Below are positions 21,738 to 33,728 of a DNA stretch of 64,000 bases, piece by piece. The position numbers and the translations under genes are program-made. Position 1 is the first letter of the stretch. Every line of letters starts with the position of its first letter. The notes below the pieces were generated by a model. The model made no database searches. It saw only the letters and a program-made list of their open reading frames with translations, and was not told the origin of the DNA. This DNA is from Lithobates sylvaticus (taxonomy: Eukaryota; Chordata; Amphibia; Anura; Ranidae), in contig CM053029.1 in NCBI GenBank assembly GCA_028564925.1, positions 430,123,297-430,187,296 on the forward strand, read 5' to 3'.

Positions 21738-22682
21738 TTGTGCTACTATTATCGTTTCTCTGCCAATAATGTAAATGTTCTATCCATTCACGTTTTAACG
21801 CAATGTCCTCTTGTAATGCAAAATGTATGCTGCCACAAATTGCTGCCAAGAATATAATTCTAGTCAGCTTTAAAAATATGGTAATTCTGGTTACTGTCGA
21901 CAAAACAAACACTTGGCAAACATGAGGCGCATTCCTGCACATGCAGCATCTTCAAATGACCCTGCACATACAGTAGCCGGTCTCTACAAACACTATAGCA
22001 ATGAAGCAGTATTTAAGCTAATGGTGGCCAAAAGGGGTTTCACCTCAGGGTCCAATCCTGATTGAAACCGAGCTAAATCATTAAATCTTTGGCTTTCTTT
22101 GTTTTATTGATTTAATTTCATTGCAGCTTGTACATTTAAAATTTTAATTTAGTGTAACATTTTGAAATTTGAAATTTGAACCTTTGCTGGGATGTTTTAG
22201 TGTCTGGATAGTAATTTAAGATGTTTGTGTTGTCATCTTGAAGAATTCACCTTACTTCCTGTTTATTCAATGATTATTAAAACAGAATTAGGTAACAGCT
22301 TCCCAACTCCATCTAATGGATATCAGGCAGAACAGGGAATAGAGAGAAACAACTCCTATGGCTACAGATAGCAATAAAAACAAAATTTTCTCATAGAATG
22401 GGGAAATGTAAGAACTTCTGTCAGGATTATCTTGCATTCTGTATAAACTTTGGGAAGACATTGTCACATGACAATCACCAAATTTGGTCAATGGCACTAT
22501 TTTCAGCTGTCTATTTATGTTAGTGCAGCCAGGGAATCTATCATTAATGAACATAGAATATGTCATTTATGGACATAGAATTACTTTGGGGGACATTAAT
22601 AAAGTACATTTTTATGTATTTGTGTTTTATTTAAACTAAAGGACTTTATTTTCTTTTAACTCTTTGTGGAAACAGGTAAGGG
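21738..22682. other. unassigned stretch
   Basis: Nothing could be assigned. CCAACTCCATCTAATGG near 22301 may be the edge of a dispersed repeat. Confidence 0.35.
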
Positions 22683-23005
22683 ATAATGTACTCCTGTACT
22701 CATTCCTCTGGTAGAAGACAGATATCTGGCCATCCCCTTATTATAAAGAGGGCTTCCACATTCCACTATAAATGCTCCCATTTTATCCCCTCCTCCTTTC
22801 TTGGGGCACTAAAGGTGGGGAATAGTCTCTTACCACTAAATATTCATTCAAATGTACTCTGCAGGACAGGTGTCGGGGGATACCTTTACATTGCAAGTAA
22901 CCCCCCCCCCCCCCCAGTGTTGAAAGGCCTGGTCTGTACAGGAAGGGGGCCACACGCTTGCCACCCAACCTCCAGTGGCCATCCAGACTGCATGCCTAGA
23001 GGGTT
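22683..23005. mobile_element. old, diverged arm of the fold-back family
   Basis: GTACTCATTCCTCTGG, then CCCCTTATTATAAAGAGGGC, then ACTGCATGCCTAG follow the order of modules in the fold-back arms (ACTCATTCACATAGG, CCCCCTTATTAAAGGGGGC, GGCTGCGTGCTC). The similarity is patchy. A run of 16 C lies near 22901-22916. Confidence 0.35.
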
Positions 23006-23276
23006 TAAATGGGCAACACAGTATTTTTTGCCTTTTTTTATTAACTTGTACAGTCTCTTTAATGTTTAAACATTATATGACTCTGGGATTAAAGTTTATT
23101 TTCTACATGGATAATTAACATGGTTAGAGGGATCTATGGAGTTTCTATCAAATTATAATTAAGAACTAAGAGCAAAGGATTACAATTCTATCTACAGTAG
23201 AGACTGTAGTGCACTACATACATGACTATTTTGTTATCAACTGGCTCTGAAATGTAGAACCATATATTTTTTTTTG

Positions 23277-23372
23277 CCAAAGCCTAATTGAACAAGATGA
23301 AGTTAGAAGCTGATTGGCTACCATGCACAGCTGCACCAGGTTTTGCACTTTCCTATTTTAGTAAATAAACCC
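23277..23372. mobile_element. partial palindromic MITE (TTTACTAAAAC type)
   Basis: AAGTTAGAAGCTGATTGG, CACAGCTGCACCAGG and TTTTAGTAAATAAACCC match the right half of the family represented whole at 33562-33728. Confidence 0.6.
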
Positions 23373-23509
23373 ATTCACAGCGTCACACAACATTGCGTGA
23401 GCATTAATATCTTAAAGTGCAGCGCAACCCAATTATAGGTATGTATGAAAAAAATCAACACATAGCATAAACAAATAACATTCCCCAATTTCGGATTCCA
23501 CACAGCTTT

Positions 23510-23850
23510 AAGCCTCGTACACAATACTAGGTTTTTTTCGTTCATCCCAGTGAGTTGAACAAAAAAAAACTGACAGCTCAGGTCAGAGCCGCTGTACTAA
23601 CAATCAGACATTAGTACATCGATCTCCCCTGCTGTGTTATTGTGTTCTGACAGGGGGATGCCCCCCCCCCATAACACTCCGGTCAGCACTCCCAGCCATT
23701 GCCTGATCAGTTGGCAGTCCTTTTTTGGTCACGACCCTTCAACAGAAGCTGGCTGAATGACTGGCTGCCATACATGCGGTCCAATTGTTGGCCTGTCTCT
23801 ATTGAACCGGCTGATGCCGTCGGACAATTGGCCCATGTGTACTAGGTTTA
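23510..23850. mobile_element. MITE with CCTCGTACACA ends
   Basis: The left end AAGCCTCGTACACAATACTA and right end CCCATGTGTACTAGGTTT are inverted relatives. Internal segments GCTGTGTTATTGTGTTCTGACAG and TTCAACAGAAGCTGG are shared with 54253-54555, and partly with 54899-55448. Confidence 0.55.
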
Positions 23851-23851
23851 G

Positions 23852-25284
23852 ACCCAGATGCATCAATATATCTGTGACCTCCATAGTTTCATTGGTAGAT
23901 ACCTGTGCATTCCAAGTTTATTTACAGTTCTGGATGCTTCCAGATGGTGATATAATAATGGATTTGAATTGACCTATAGCTCAACTCCAGCCAAAAAATT
24001 TTAGTTTTGAGTGGAAAATGAAAGAATTAAAACCTCTGTCAACTACCTAGCATTCAAAATGTGTGTTGGGATATTGAATATGGTTTTTAGTGGATCTAAG
24101 CCTATTTTAGTCCAACTGCAGCCAAAACTTTTTTATATGTGTATAATAAGTGGGGTTCAGACAGGACAAGGAGTGGGTGTTAGATGCACAATCACAGGTT
24201 TATTTAACGTATCGGTTTGCTTTAAATTATTCCAAAAACAAATTCTAATTAATTGAACAGATAATTGGAAATGCTGATTTCTTTGAGAGTGGTTTTGCTT
24301 TCCTGTTACTGTTGTTCTTCCTTAGAAATTGCACCCTGCAGTCAAGTTACACTTCATGAGAGTGTATGGAGCTCACTTTTTTCTTTAGGGCAATAATTCT
24401 ACTTTATAAGACGTTACACTTTTTGTGTTCCTGATCTCTCTGAACTGTCAGTATTCTTCACAACACTGTTGGAAATATAGGAACCCAGCCTTTACATTGC
24501 CCAAAGGAATTCAACAAACATCTAGGGGTTTGTATGTCAAAATTCGAGTTCTAGAAAGGCTTGAGTGCTTTGATGTTTAACATTCTGTTGTATGATCTCA
24601 CTAGAAACTGTAATACAATAATGAAATATTCTTCTATATATAGTGAATAAAACCATTATATGCCAAAGATGAGATCAGTCTGTTAATCCATCAGCAGGTG
24701 AGCTGAGATTCTATTAAAATAGTCTTGGATGGATAAGTACAACAGATTCTGTTGTTTTTAATGAGTAATCTGCTTGAGGAAAGAACTGTGGATAGTTAAA
24801 TAAGATTTGTCATGCAGACACAGGGTGTCATAGAGAGAAGGGATGAAACTATTTAATAGCATAGATATCATCGCGGTATGATTTCTGGTGGCAAATTGAA
24901 TTAAACCAGCTCACTTTATGGCTTTAGTTCGGTCTTTATAAATTAGATTAATATAAATTAATAGTTATTAAATAGCAGTTTATCCAGTGAACATTTGGCT
25001 GTGCACAGTAACCGAAGCACAGGTGCTCTTGGCAATTGTGCTTGTGCCAAGTAAATGACTGTTCTATAAGGTTTTTTTGTGTTCTGTTACTAGGATTTCT
25101 ACAGTGAATGTGCATAGTGGATTACTTATCTGGGAAAGGTTTCTGAGAAGGTCTTTAGTAAGAAGAATAAGTATCTTGAAGCCACTACATTTTGTGTAGT
25201 TTGGTACTACATATGTCCCAGTGCTGGTACTAACACATATTATAGTAGGATTCAATTTAAGCAGTACTCCAGCCTTAGGCAGAC
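23852..25284. other. unassigned AT-rich stretch
   Basis: No coding or repeat signature could be delimited. Confidence 0.4.
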
Positions 25285-26010
25285 TTATGCCGCGTACACA
25301 CGTGCGGAGTTTTGCCGGCGGACTTAGTCCAGCGGACAATCCCGCCGGACTTTCCAGCTGGGTCCGCTGGACTTTCCGAGCGTGTGGACTTGCCCACACA
25401 CGCACGGACTTCTCCGGCGGATAATCCGCCGGCCAAAAGTCTGCGGGACTTTTGAAAATGAACGGACTTGCCCACACACGGAGCAGTCCGTTCATTTAGA
25501 ACGTAACTTCAGGTACGTAGCTAGCGTAGGCAGTAAATGCCGCCGTGCTAGCTCCGTAACCTGGCATGGATTTAAAGGGACTCCCCACACCGAAAAAACG
25601 GCGTGGGGGTTCCCCCCAAATCCATGTCAGACCCTATTCCGAGCACGCAGCCTGGCAGGCCAGGAAAGGGGTGGGGACGAACGAGCGCCCCCCCTCCTGA
25701 GCCGTACCAGGCCGCGTGCCCTCAACATGGGGGGTGCCCTGGGGAAAGGGGAGCCGTGCCCCCCCACCCCAAAGCACCTTGTCCCCATGTTGATGAGGAC
25801 AAGGGCCTCTTCCCGACAACCCTGGCCGTTGGTTGTCGGGGTCTGTGGGCAGGGGCTTATCGGAATCTGAGAGCCCCCTTTTATAAGGGGGCCCTCAGAT
25901 CCCGGCCCCCCACCCTATGTGAATGAGTATGGGGTACGATGTACCCCTACCCATTCACCTAAGGTGTAAAATGTAAAGTAAAAAAAACACACACACTTTT
26001 GAAAAAATAG

Positions 26011-26016
26011 TTTATT
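26011..26016 (-). terminator. poly(A) signal in the single arm
   Basis: AATAAA on the minus strand in GCAGTGCAATAAACTATTTT, the same position as in the full element. Confidence 0.45.
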
Positions 26017-26075
26017 GCACTGCTCCGGGGGTCTTCTTCCGTCTTGGGGGTCTTCTCGCCGGACTCCCCCGCCAT

Positions 26076-26321
26076 TTACCAAGCTCTTTTACCGAGCGGG
26101 GGAAGTCCGGCTACCTTCTTCGTCGTCCCGGGGTCTCGATCCGCCTTCGGGGGTCTTCCGGGGGTCTCTTCTGTTCTTGCGGCGGTCGTCGTCTTCCGCG
26201 CCGCCGGCGCCGCCTTCTTCTTGTCCTTCTTGTTCTTCTTCTTCTTCTTCCGATGTTGACCCGACGCTCTCTCTGCCCGGAATGCCTGTGCCGCGCTGCG
26301 CTGGGACTTATATAGGGGCAT
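26076..26321 (-). other. lysine-rich 81-codon open frame, third copy, coding status doubtful
   Basis: It starts MPLYKSQRSAAQAFRAERAS and keeps RTEETPGRPPKADRDP. Relative to the other copies it gains AAP and lacks a threonine-rich block, again in whole codons. It reads past the usual stop into GLPPLGKRAW. The ATG lies at the TATA box. Confidence 0.3.
26308..26314 (-). promoter_or_regulatory. TATA box in the single arm
   Basis: TATATAA in ATGCCCCTATATAAGTCCCA on the minus strand; spacing to the poly(A) signal (~300 bp) is conserved. Confidence 0.45.
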
Positions 26322-26380
26322 GGGGACAGGGTCACATGCTCATGTCACATGGTGACCCCGCCCCCTTGTGTTGTCACAGC

Positions 26381-27065
26381 CTCCGAGATCATGGACCCAG
26401 GGAATTACCCCATGATGTTTCCCGACTAGATTTGATTTACCCAGTGGAGATGTGCTGTCCTGTAGACTTATCTGCTGGCCTTGTAGAGAGGCCTACACAG
26501 AGAATGGTCGGACCCGACTGGACCCACTGCTGTGGACTGGGATGGACACCACATGGGAGTTCAATTGAGGGCTCCTTATCTACTGGGTCCCTGCCTATCA
26601 TGTGGGCTGGCACTACAGTAAGGTGGAGGTTGGCTCATGCGGGCTACTGTGCCTGTCATCGCTGGTGCGGGGGGGGTCGCCGCAGAGCAGATTGGAGCCT
26701 GTGCCTATTGGTGGGCTTGAATTAGTTTGAAATCCCTTCCTAACTGATGTGGCTCTGGCTCCCCGGGGGCCTCTCCTGTTTGGCCAGGGGTTCTAGTATG
26801 TTGTTTTTCATACACTTTTCAAGTTATGTTATTGCATTGTGATATGACAGTGTGTCCCATAGTGGGTCTTACCGCATTTGGTCCCCCTCCTACTCCCCCC
26901 CTTTTTTTTAACCACTTGTCCCTTTTCCCTCTCCCTCCCTCCCATTCCCCAACTGCCCCCCCCCCCCGATGTTTTTTTTAAGGCCCAAATGTTATCCAAG
27001 GTGGGACCAAACTCTTTGGCAGCTTTGTCTCACTCTCATTGGGCTTTGGCCCTCTGGGAGTGAGT
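26381..27065. other. unassigned, GC-moderate stretch with C-runs
   Basis: The base composition differs from its AT-rich surroundings and resembles untranslated parts of a LINE or other large element, but no family could be named. C-runs lie near 26895 and 26958. Confidence 0.3.
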
Positions 27066-27780
27066 GGTCTTGCTAAGCAATACATTGAGAGTTGTGTTAC
27101 ATGGTTGTTGATAAAATTTACATCTTTATGGCCACATCTGATACTCTGGGTAGGGAGTTCCAAAGGATGGAAGAAGCTCTGGAGAAATCCTGGAGGTGAG
27201 CATGGGAGGAGGTGACACGGGAGCTAGAGAGCAGGAGGTCTTGGGAGGACCAACAAGAGCAGTTTGGTTGGTATTTTGAGCCTAGGTTAGTGATTTAGCT
27301 GGGGGCAGAGTTGTGGGTAGCTTTGTAAATTATTGTTAGTACTTTGAATTTTATTCGTTAGGTGAGTGGAAGCCAATGCAGGGATTGGCAGAGAGGGATG
27401 GAGGACACTCAACAGTTGGTAAGGTGGATGAGTCTTGCAGCAGAATTCATTATGGACTGAAGGGGGGATAGTGTATGTAAAGGTAATCCAATAAGGAGTG
27501 AGTTGCAGTAGTCAAGACGAGAGATAACCAGGGAGTGAATTAGAAGCTTGGTGGTGTCATTGGTTAAAAGGGGGCGTATTCTAGAGATGTTGCGAAGGCT
27601 AAGGGATTGAATGTGGGCCTGAAAGGACAGTTCAGAGTTTAGGGTAACCCCTAGCACCCTGGCATGTGGGGACGGACTGAAAGTTGTGCCATTGATCTTG
27701 ACAGGGAAGTCAGGGGAAGGGGCACGTGGTGGAGGAAATTTTATGAGCTCAGTTTAAGATAGATTCAGTTTGAGTAAATT
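27066..27780 (-). mobile_element. CR1/L2-like LINE fragment, reverse transcriptase C-terminus
   Basis: On the minus strand the frame 27657-27409 reads LGVTLNSELSFQAHI, then ISRIRPLLTND, VISRLDYCNSLLIGLPLHTL and LQSIMNSAARLI. This is the characteristic post-catalytic (thumb) region of CR1/L2-type RTs. After a stop, the continuation SLHWLPLT, RIKFKVLTIIYKATHNSAP and SILWNSLP matches the conserved C-terminus. The catalytic FADD core and everything upstream are absent, which is normal 5' truncation. At least two stops lie in the remaining frame, so it is long dead. Confidence 0.8.
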
Positions 27781-29255
27781 AGTGATGTGTAAGGAGACTG
27801 ATGGGGTGAGTGATGTTTTCAGGAAGCAATATGCCGATCCCTCCCACTAGCTATCATCTACCTACATTGCATAGAGAAACACAGAGACTCACTGATGCCA
27901 TTGCTAGGTCTAAAATATGGTATGTAATTTAAAAAAAAAAGATTTTATTAATAAATTTCATTAGACTGCTTATAGGAGGGAAGTGAGGAACCATGAAAGA
28001 AAAAATATAGGCAGATTAAACATTACCTTTTAAGACACATCTTATGCATGGCTATAATATATATTTGCAGACACATGTATTATAAATAACCTCTATTTCT
28101 ATTTAGGATTAGAAACACATTATTTTAGGTACCTTTTAGCTAGCTTCAATCTTCTTAAGCTCACTATCCAACTTATACAGAATGCACTCATTTCACTTTT
28201 ATTCTACAATGTGTACTTTCCCTTATTCTGTAAGCCTCTGTGTTCAGGCCTGTAAGAATTGAAAGGTTTATGTTTTCTTTTTTCTTTCTTTCTTTTTTGT
28301 TATGATTGAAAATAATGGATTGCAATAACATGTTTTCCACCAAACTCTGAACTCAAGTTTTAATAGGACAAAGTGCTTAGAGTTTGCATTAGCAGCCATA
28401 TTTCCTATTAGTTAACTGAACACAGGTATTGTTGATCACTGAGAAATCTTGTTGAATACTGCAATAATTTTCTCAGGTGCATACTGCAATAATTCACTCA
28501 TAAAAAAAATTAATACTAAAATCATTTTCGCTATTAGTAGGAATGTAATTATATACTGTAGCTAGAATAATATAGAAAAGTATTTGTGTTTAGGTGAGTC
28601 AATGCCTGCATTTTTTTTAACTGTACTTTTTATCAGTGTACTTGGCAGGGAAGTAGAGACATTTACATTCCTGTGTTAGATAAATGATCGCTGTAACAGC
28701 CAATATTTCCTTTTGTACAACATTAAAATGCCATGGTACTGATTAGATTACAGATAGATCTGTATATCTATACACGCAGTATATAATTATTGTCAAACCA
28801 AGCACAGTAAAATATTAACACATGTTGAACAAACACGAAAAACACTTTAAAACAAGGCCCCGTTAACCTCTGCAGCTGCAGTGATTGGGGTGAAATGTAT
28901 CTTCAGATAGCAAGAGAAGCAATAAAATCTCAGCTTTTTTCTATGGGGGTCAGAATCTTGGCAGCCTGCCAGGTGTATGGTGTAAAACACATAACAGGTA
29001 TGTGTATGCTTTTGTAAACTGACTGAAACAAAGGGAGCCTAGGTGGATGCCTGATGATGTACCTCCAGGGTGCATGTCAACAATGTGCATTGCTCAGAGC
29101 AAATAGGTAATTGACACTAACTATCATTAACCCAAAAAGGTTGTAATAGATAGAGGAAGAAGCTAGGGATAGCACATGAGGGTGGAGAGGGTAAGTAGAA
29201 CTTGAACAACATTTTTTTTTATACATTTACAAACAAATGAAAGAAAAGAAATACC
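27781..29255. other. AT-rich stretch, no gene recognised
   Basis: The sequence contains direct repeats such as ATACTGCAATAATT (28457 and 28487). No repeat ends or coding regions could be assigned. Confidence 0.4.
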
Positions 29256-29789
29256 AAAATTCTACATCAGCAGAATGGCACGGCCAGGCAAAACCACGTA
29301 CAGGTACGTGGCCCTTTAATTGCCTGGCCGTGGGTCGCGCGCGCGCCGCCAGTGGCACGCTCGTGACCCGGTCGAGAGCTCCGTGACCCCGGCCGCGGGA
29401 CCAGTGGACCCGATCGCCGCTGGTGTCCCGCGATCGGGTCACAGAGCTGAAGAACGGGGAGAGGTCTGTGTAAACAAACCTCTCCCGCGCTTCCTACTCT
29501 GCCTGTCATTGATCGGCTATTCCCTGTCATCGGGAAAGCCGATCAATGACGTCAGACGTCAGCCCCCGCCCCCTAATGTAAAAAAAAACACACACACGTC
29601 ACAGCCCATAACCCCTCCCCTCCCCCTAGTAGTTAACTCTTTCACTGCATGTGTCATTTATACAGGAATCAATGCATTTAAACAGCATTGATTGTTGTAT
29701 AAATGACAATGGTCCCAAAAATGTGTCAAAAATCACAAAAAGGGGCCTGGTCCTTTGGCTGCCAATTGGTCCAGGGCTGAAGTGGTTAA
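29256..29789 (-). mobile_element. internally deleted TTAA-type element
   Basis: The GC-rich half is complete (GTACAGGTACGTGG hairpin, GATCGGGTCACAGAG, CGATCAATGACGTCAG). At AAATGTGTCAAAAATCAC it jumps directly to AAAAAGGGGCCTGG and the terminal TTAA at 29786-29789, so almost all of the AT-rich half is missing. The left TTAA is degraded. Confidence 0.7.
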
Positions 29790-30297
29790 ACATCTTCTGG
29801 TAACAATTCAAATGTGAAAGTACTATTATGTTTATACTAATTGTGATATTGCTGGGGGTATAGTCCACACCAAATAGGCTGTTTTAGGGCTTGTTTGCTC
29901 ACTTATATTTAAACAGAAAGAAAAAATTCCAACACACTGGTTGCCCTCACAGGCTAACACTGAAAAATAAATGACGTCAACCTCCTGGCTAAGTTCTGCA
30001 GCACCGCTGCTTAGGTCTCAGGCTTAGACCTTAGACCTCTGGTTTGGTTCTACAGACCAACTCACTCAGCACCATTGTGCCCGCGTGCTACCTCTGCACC
30101 TGACACTCAGCTACCTGTCACAGTTTGTGATGTGTTACTCACATGCTACCACTTTAAATACCATGCAGAGTGTGGAAGACTAAACAGCTGCTGTCACTGA
30201 TAGCTTATCAGTGGTTACTATAAACAATATAACAGAGGGGATAGTGTTGCGCTGTCCTAAAAAGTAAATACCTTACAGTGGCTCCTAAATGTGTAAT
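29790..30297. other. unassigned stretch
   Basis: Clustered short repeats of TCTCAGGCTTAGACC type lie at about 30017-30045; otherwise nothing is recognisable. Confidence 0.35.
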
Positions 30298-31740
30298 CTA
30301 TCAAAACACATTCTACTACTCCTCCTGAATATGGCGATACCACACATGTGAGACTTTTACACAGCCTGGCCCCATACAGAGGCCCAACATGCAGGGAGCA
30401 ACGTCAGCCGTTCTAGGGACATAAATTACACATTTAATTTTTTGACTACCTCTTACACTTTTGAAGGCCCTGGAGCACCAGGACAATGGAAACGTCCACA
30501 AAATGATCCCATTTTGGAAATTAAACACCCCAATGTATATTCTATAAGGTATAATGAGTCTTTTAAACATGTAATTTTTTTCCACAAGTTTTTGGAAAGC
30601 ATGCAAAGAAAATGAAAATGCATTTTTTTTACAGAAAGTTGTCCATTTATAAGATATTTCTAACACATAGCATGTACTGTACATAGCAAAAATGACACCC
30701 CAAAATATATTCTGCTACTCCTCCTGAGTATGGTGATACCACATGTGGGAGACTTTTCCACAGCCTAGCCACATACAGAGGCCCAAAATACAGGGAGCAC
30801 CATCAGGGACATAGATTTCAAATCTAATCTGACTACCTATTACACCTTTGTGAGACACTGATGGGCACTGTAGTGGCAAGGATGTGGATGAAGCATGGAT
30901 GAGCATGGATGAGCCAGGGCTGGGTGGTAAATGAATGAGCACGAATGGATGGAGCTCGGATGAGCCAGGGATGAATGGAGCATGGATGAGCCAGGGATGG
31001 GTGGAGAATGAATGAGCACAGATGGATGGAGCATGGATGAGCCAGGAATGGATGGAGAATGAATGAGCATGGATAAATGGAGCATGAATGAGCCAGGGAT
31101 GGATGGAGCATGGATAAATGGAGCACAGATGAGCCAGGGATGGATGGAGCACAGATGAGCCAGGGATGGAGCACAGATTGAGCATGGATGAGCACGGATG
31201 AGTCAGGGATGGATGGAGCATTGATGAGCACGGATGGATGGAAAATGGATGAGCCAGGGATGGATGAAGTATGGATGGGCACATATGGATCATGGATGGG
31301 CACATACGAGGCATGTATGAGCACATATGGACCATGGATGAGCCAGGGTTGGATGAATGGATGGAGCATGGATGGGCACAGATCAGCACTGTGGGAACTC
31401 CAGAGATAGCCCACAGTGCTGCTGCACCCGGCTCCCTCCTCTCCCCGCACACTGTACTGATCAGTGCGAGGAGAGGGGAAGACCTGCACCAGACAAGCTC
31501 TGGTTGGTTGACAAGTGATCGCTCCGTCATTGGACGGAGCGATCACGTGGTAAAGGGCCGCTGTCATTAGCCCTTTACCCCGTTCTGTGACGCGGCGGAT
31601 CCGGAGGACCCAATGGTCACAGATATCCATGGGTGCGCGCGCGAGCATGATTCTGTGAGAATGTCCATGGACGCCCTCCCAGAATAAGCCAACCGCGCTG
31701 TAGCCGTCTTTCGGCTATGGCCCGGGTGGCATGTGGTTAA
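30298..31740. mobile_element. TTAA-type element with internal duplication and minisatellite
   Basis: The right terminus GGGTGGCATGTGGTTAA ends at 31740; the left boundary is approximate. The motif CTACTCCTCCTGA.TATGG with ACACAGCCT.GCC.CATACAGAGGCCCAA occurs twice (about 30313-30400 and 30716-30800). The middle is a tandem array. The right 350 bp is GC-rich with a GATCGCTCCGTC/GACGGAGCGATC hairpin near 31517-31545. Confidence 0.55.
30880..31390. repeat. minisatellite of GGATGAGCCAGGGATGGATG type
   Basis: Variants of GCATGGATGAGCCAGGGATG and GATGGAGAATGAATGAGCA alternate irregularly. The long frames rich in HPSSMLHPSL (minus strand) are translation products of the repeat, not genes. Confidence 0.85.
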
Positions 31741-32262
31741 AGTGGTAAATATGTATATTGCAGCTTACCAATTCTTACATGCGGTGGCTGCAATAACTAT
31801 TTTTAGGCTTTCTTATTTTTATTTTCACCTGGTGATTTGGCCAGTAAGTCTGTTGTTTCTCAACAGAACTAGCTGTCCTGCAGATGTAGCAGTTAGGGGG
31901 TTGAGGCAAACCATATACTACTGACAGGTGTGTTTACAATAATCAGCTTTTATTTATTTATTTATATAAAACCTTCCCAAAAGGAACATAATTGTTGCTA
32001 CAACTGCCTAAAAATGTTAGCTGGAGTTTGGCTTCAATTCGTTAGTGTTCCTAAATCTGCTAATATATCTGAATACCCCCCCCAGATTAACAATGCTACT
32101 GTCCAAACGTGTCTATATTGTTCCTTCATTCAGAGTGTAGGCACACTTACATAGGAAGTGTGTTACCAGGTGAAAACAGAGGGAAAAAAATGCAGTCACC
32201 ACATCTAGTGATTGAAGCTGCACTATATAACAATTTTGGTTTTGGGTTTAATATCGCTTTAA
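31737..32262. mobile_element. TTAA-bounded MITE (TTAAAGTGGTA type)
   Basis: The left end TTAAAGTGGTAAATATG and the right end TTAATATCGCTTTAA are weakly inverted. It shares its left TTAA with the element before it and its right TTAA with the one after. Confidence 0.5.
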
Positions 32263-33229
32263 CCGCTTCCCGACCGCCTCCTGTAGATATACGTCAACAG
32301 AATGGCACGGGCAGGCAAAAGCATGTACCTGTACGTCCCCTTTAATTTGCCTGCCCGGTCGGGAGCTCCGTGACCACGGCCGCGGGACCAGCGGACCCGA
32401 TCGCCGCTGGTATCCCGCGATCGGGTTACGGAGCTGAAGAACGGGGAGAGGTCTATGTAAACAAACCTCTCCCCGCGCTTCCTACACTGACTGTCAGTGA
32501 TCGGCGGTTCCCTGTCATCGGGAACGCCGATCAATGACGTCAGACGTACAGCCACGCCCCCCTACTGTAAAAAAAAAACACAACACGTCACACTGACTCC
32601 TCCCCGCCCCCTAGTGGTTAACCCCCTAACTACAACTGTCATTTACATAGGAATCAGTGCTATTTAAATAGCAGTAATTGCTGTATAAATGACAAATGTC
32701 CCAAAAATGTGTCAAAAATGTCCGATGTGTCCGCCAAAATGTCGCAGTCACAATAAAAATCGCTGATCGCCGCCATTACTAAAAAAAAAAAAAATATTAA
32801 TAAAAATGCTATAAAACTATCCCCTATTTTGTAAACGCTATAACTTTTGCGCAAACTAATCAATAATCGCTAATTGCGATTTTATTTACCAAAAATATGT
32901 AGAAGAATACGTATCGGCCTAAACTGAGGAAAAAAAATGTTTTTTTTTATATATTTTTTGGGGATATTTATTATAGCAAAAAGTAAAAAATATTGCATTT
33001 TTTTCAAAATTGTCGCTCTATTTTTGTTTATAGCGCAAAAAATAAAAACCGCAGGGGCGATCAAATACCACCAAAAGAAAGCTCTATTTGTGGGAAAAAA
33101 AGGACGCCAATTTTGTTTTGGAGCCACGTCGCATCACCGCACAATTGTTAGTTAAAGCGACGCAGTGCCGAATTGCAAAAAGGGGCCTGGTCCTTTGGCT
33201 GCCAATTGGTCCGGGGCTGAAGTGGTTAA
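32259..33229 (-). mobile_element. TTAA-bounded non-autonomous element, young copy
   Basis: Full length, 971 bp, TTAA at both ends. Read on the minus strand it is almost identical to 48625-49634, including shared variants such as TTTAACTAACAATTG and TGTTGACGTATATCTACAGG. The main difference is a 40-bp GC tract missing here between short CCGGG repeats. No coding capacity. Confidence 0.8.
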
Positions 33230-33561
33230 GAGAACCTCACATAATTGGTGACTTGGTCCAAAGACTGCAACATATTTGGGACTCTTCGGAGACTAAACTG
33301 GGAGTAATGATGCTGTGTTAAAATAAAGTTTTGTAAATAATTTTAACTGCTGTTCTGCTGATAGCAAAATATAGTTCTTGATGCTTAAAATTATATCTTA
33401 ATGGGCTTGTCTTATATTTCTAGATTTTTAAATGATAAAGTCCTGCCTAAGAACAGACACCCCTAAAATGTCACGTACAAATATCCCTTAATGCCTACAA
33501 TTATTTTTATTAGTGCTGAAAAAGACCCTTTTGTTCCTTTCTCTGATTTTGTTACACATTG

Positions 33562-33728
33562 GGAGAGATTTACTAAAACTAGAGCACTCAGAATCTGGTG
33601 CATGGTGCCCCATCAGCTTCTAACTTCAGCTTGTTCATTTAAGTTTTGACAATTTAACCTGGAAACCTGATTGGTTTCTATGCATGGCTGCACCAGATTT
33701 TGCACGCACCAGTTTTAGTAAATCTCCA
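33562..33728. mobile_element. palindromic MITE, both ends present
   Basis: GGAGAGATTTACTAAAACTAG at the left and AGTTTTAGTAAATCTCC at the right are inverted. Inner pairs GAATCTGGTGCATGG / CATGGCTGCACCAGATT also match. Confidence 0.75.

Larger units (their letters stand above)
25288..26380. mobile_element. single arm of the large fold-back element
   Basis: TTA (25285-25287) precedes TGCCGCGTACACACGTG, the same outer end as at 20493. All arm modules follow in order up to GTTGTCACAGC, which lies in the palindrome centre of the full element. The second arm is absent and unrelated sequence follows. It keeps the TATA box and the poly(A) signal. Confidence 0.8.

Noticed and set aside
22686-23069. 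127-codon frame near the poly-C run
   Set aside because: No domain; it overlaps a probable old fold-back arm.
30715-31648. Two 271-codon minus-strand frames rich in HPSSMLHP
   Set aside because: They arise from the GGATGAGCC minisatellite; no domain, and both frames are open equally.
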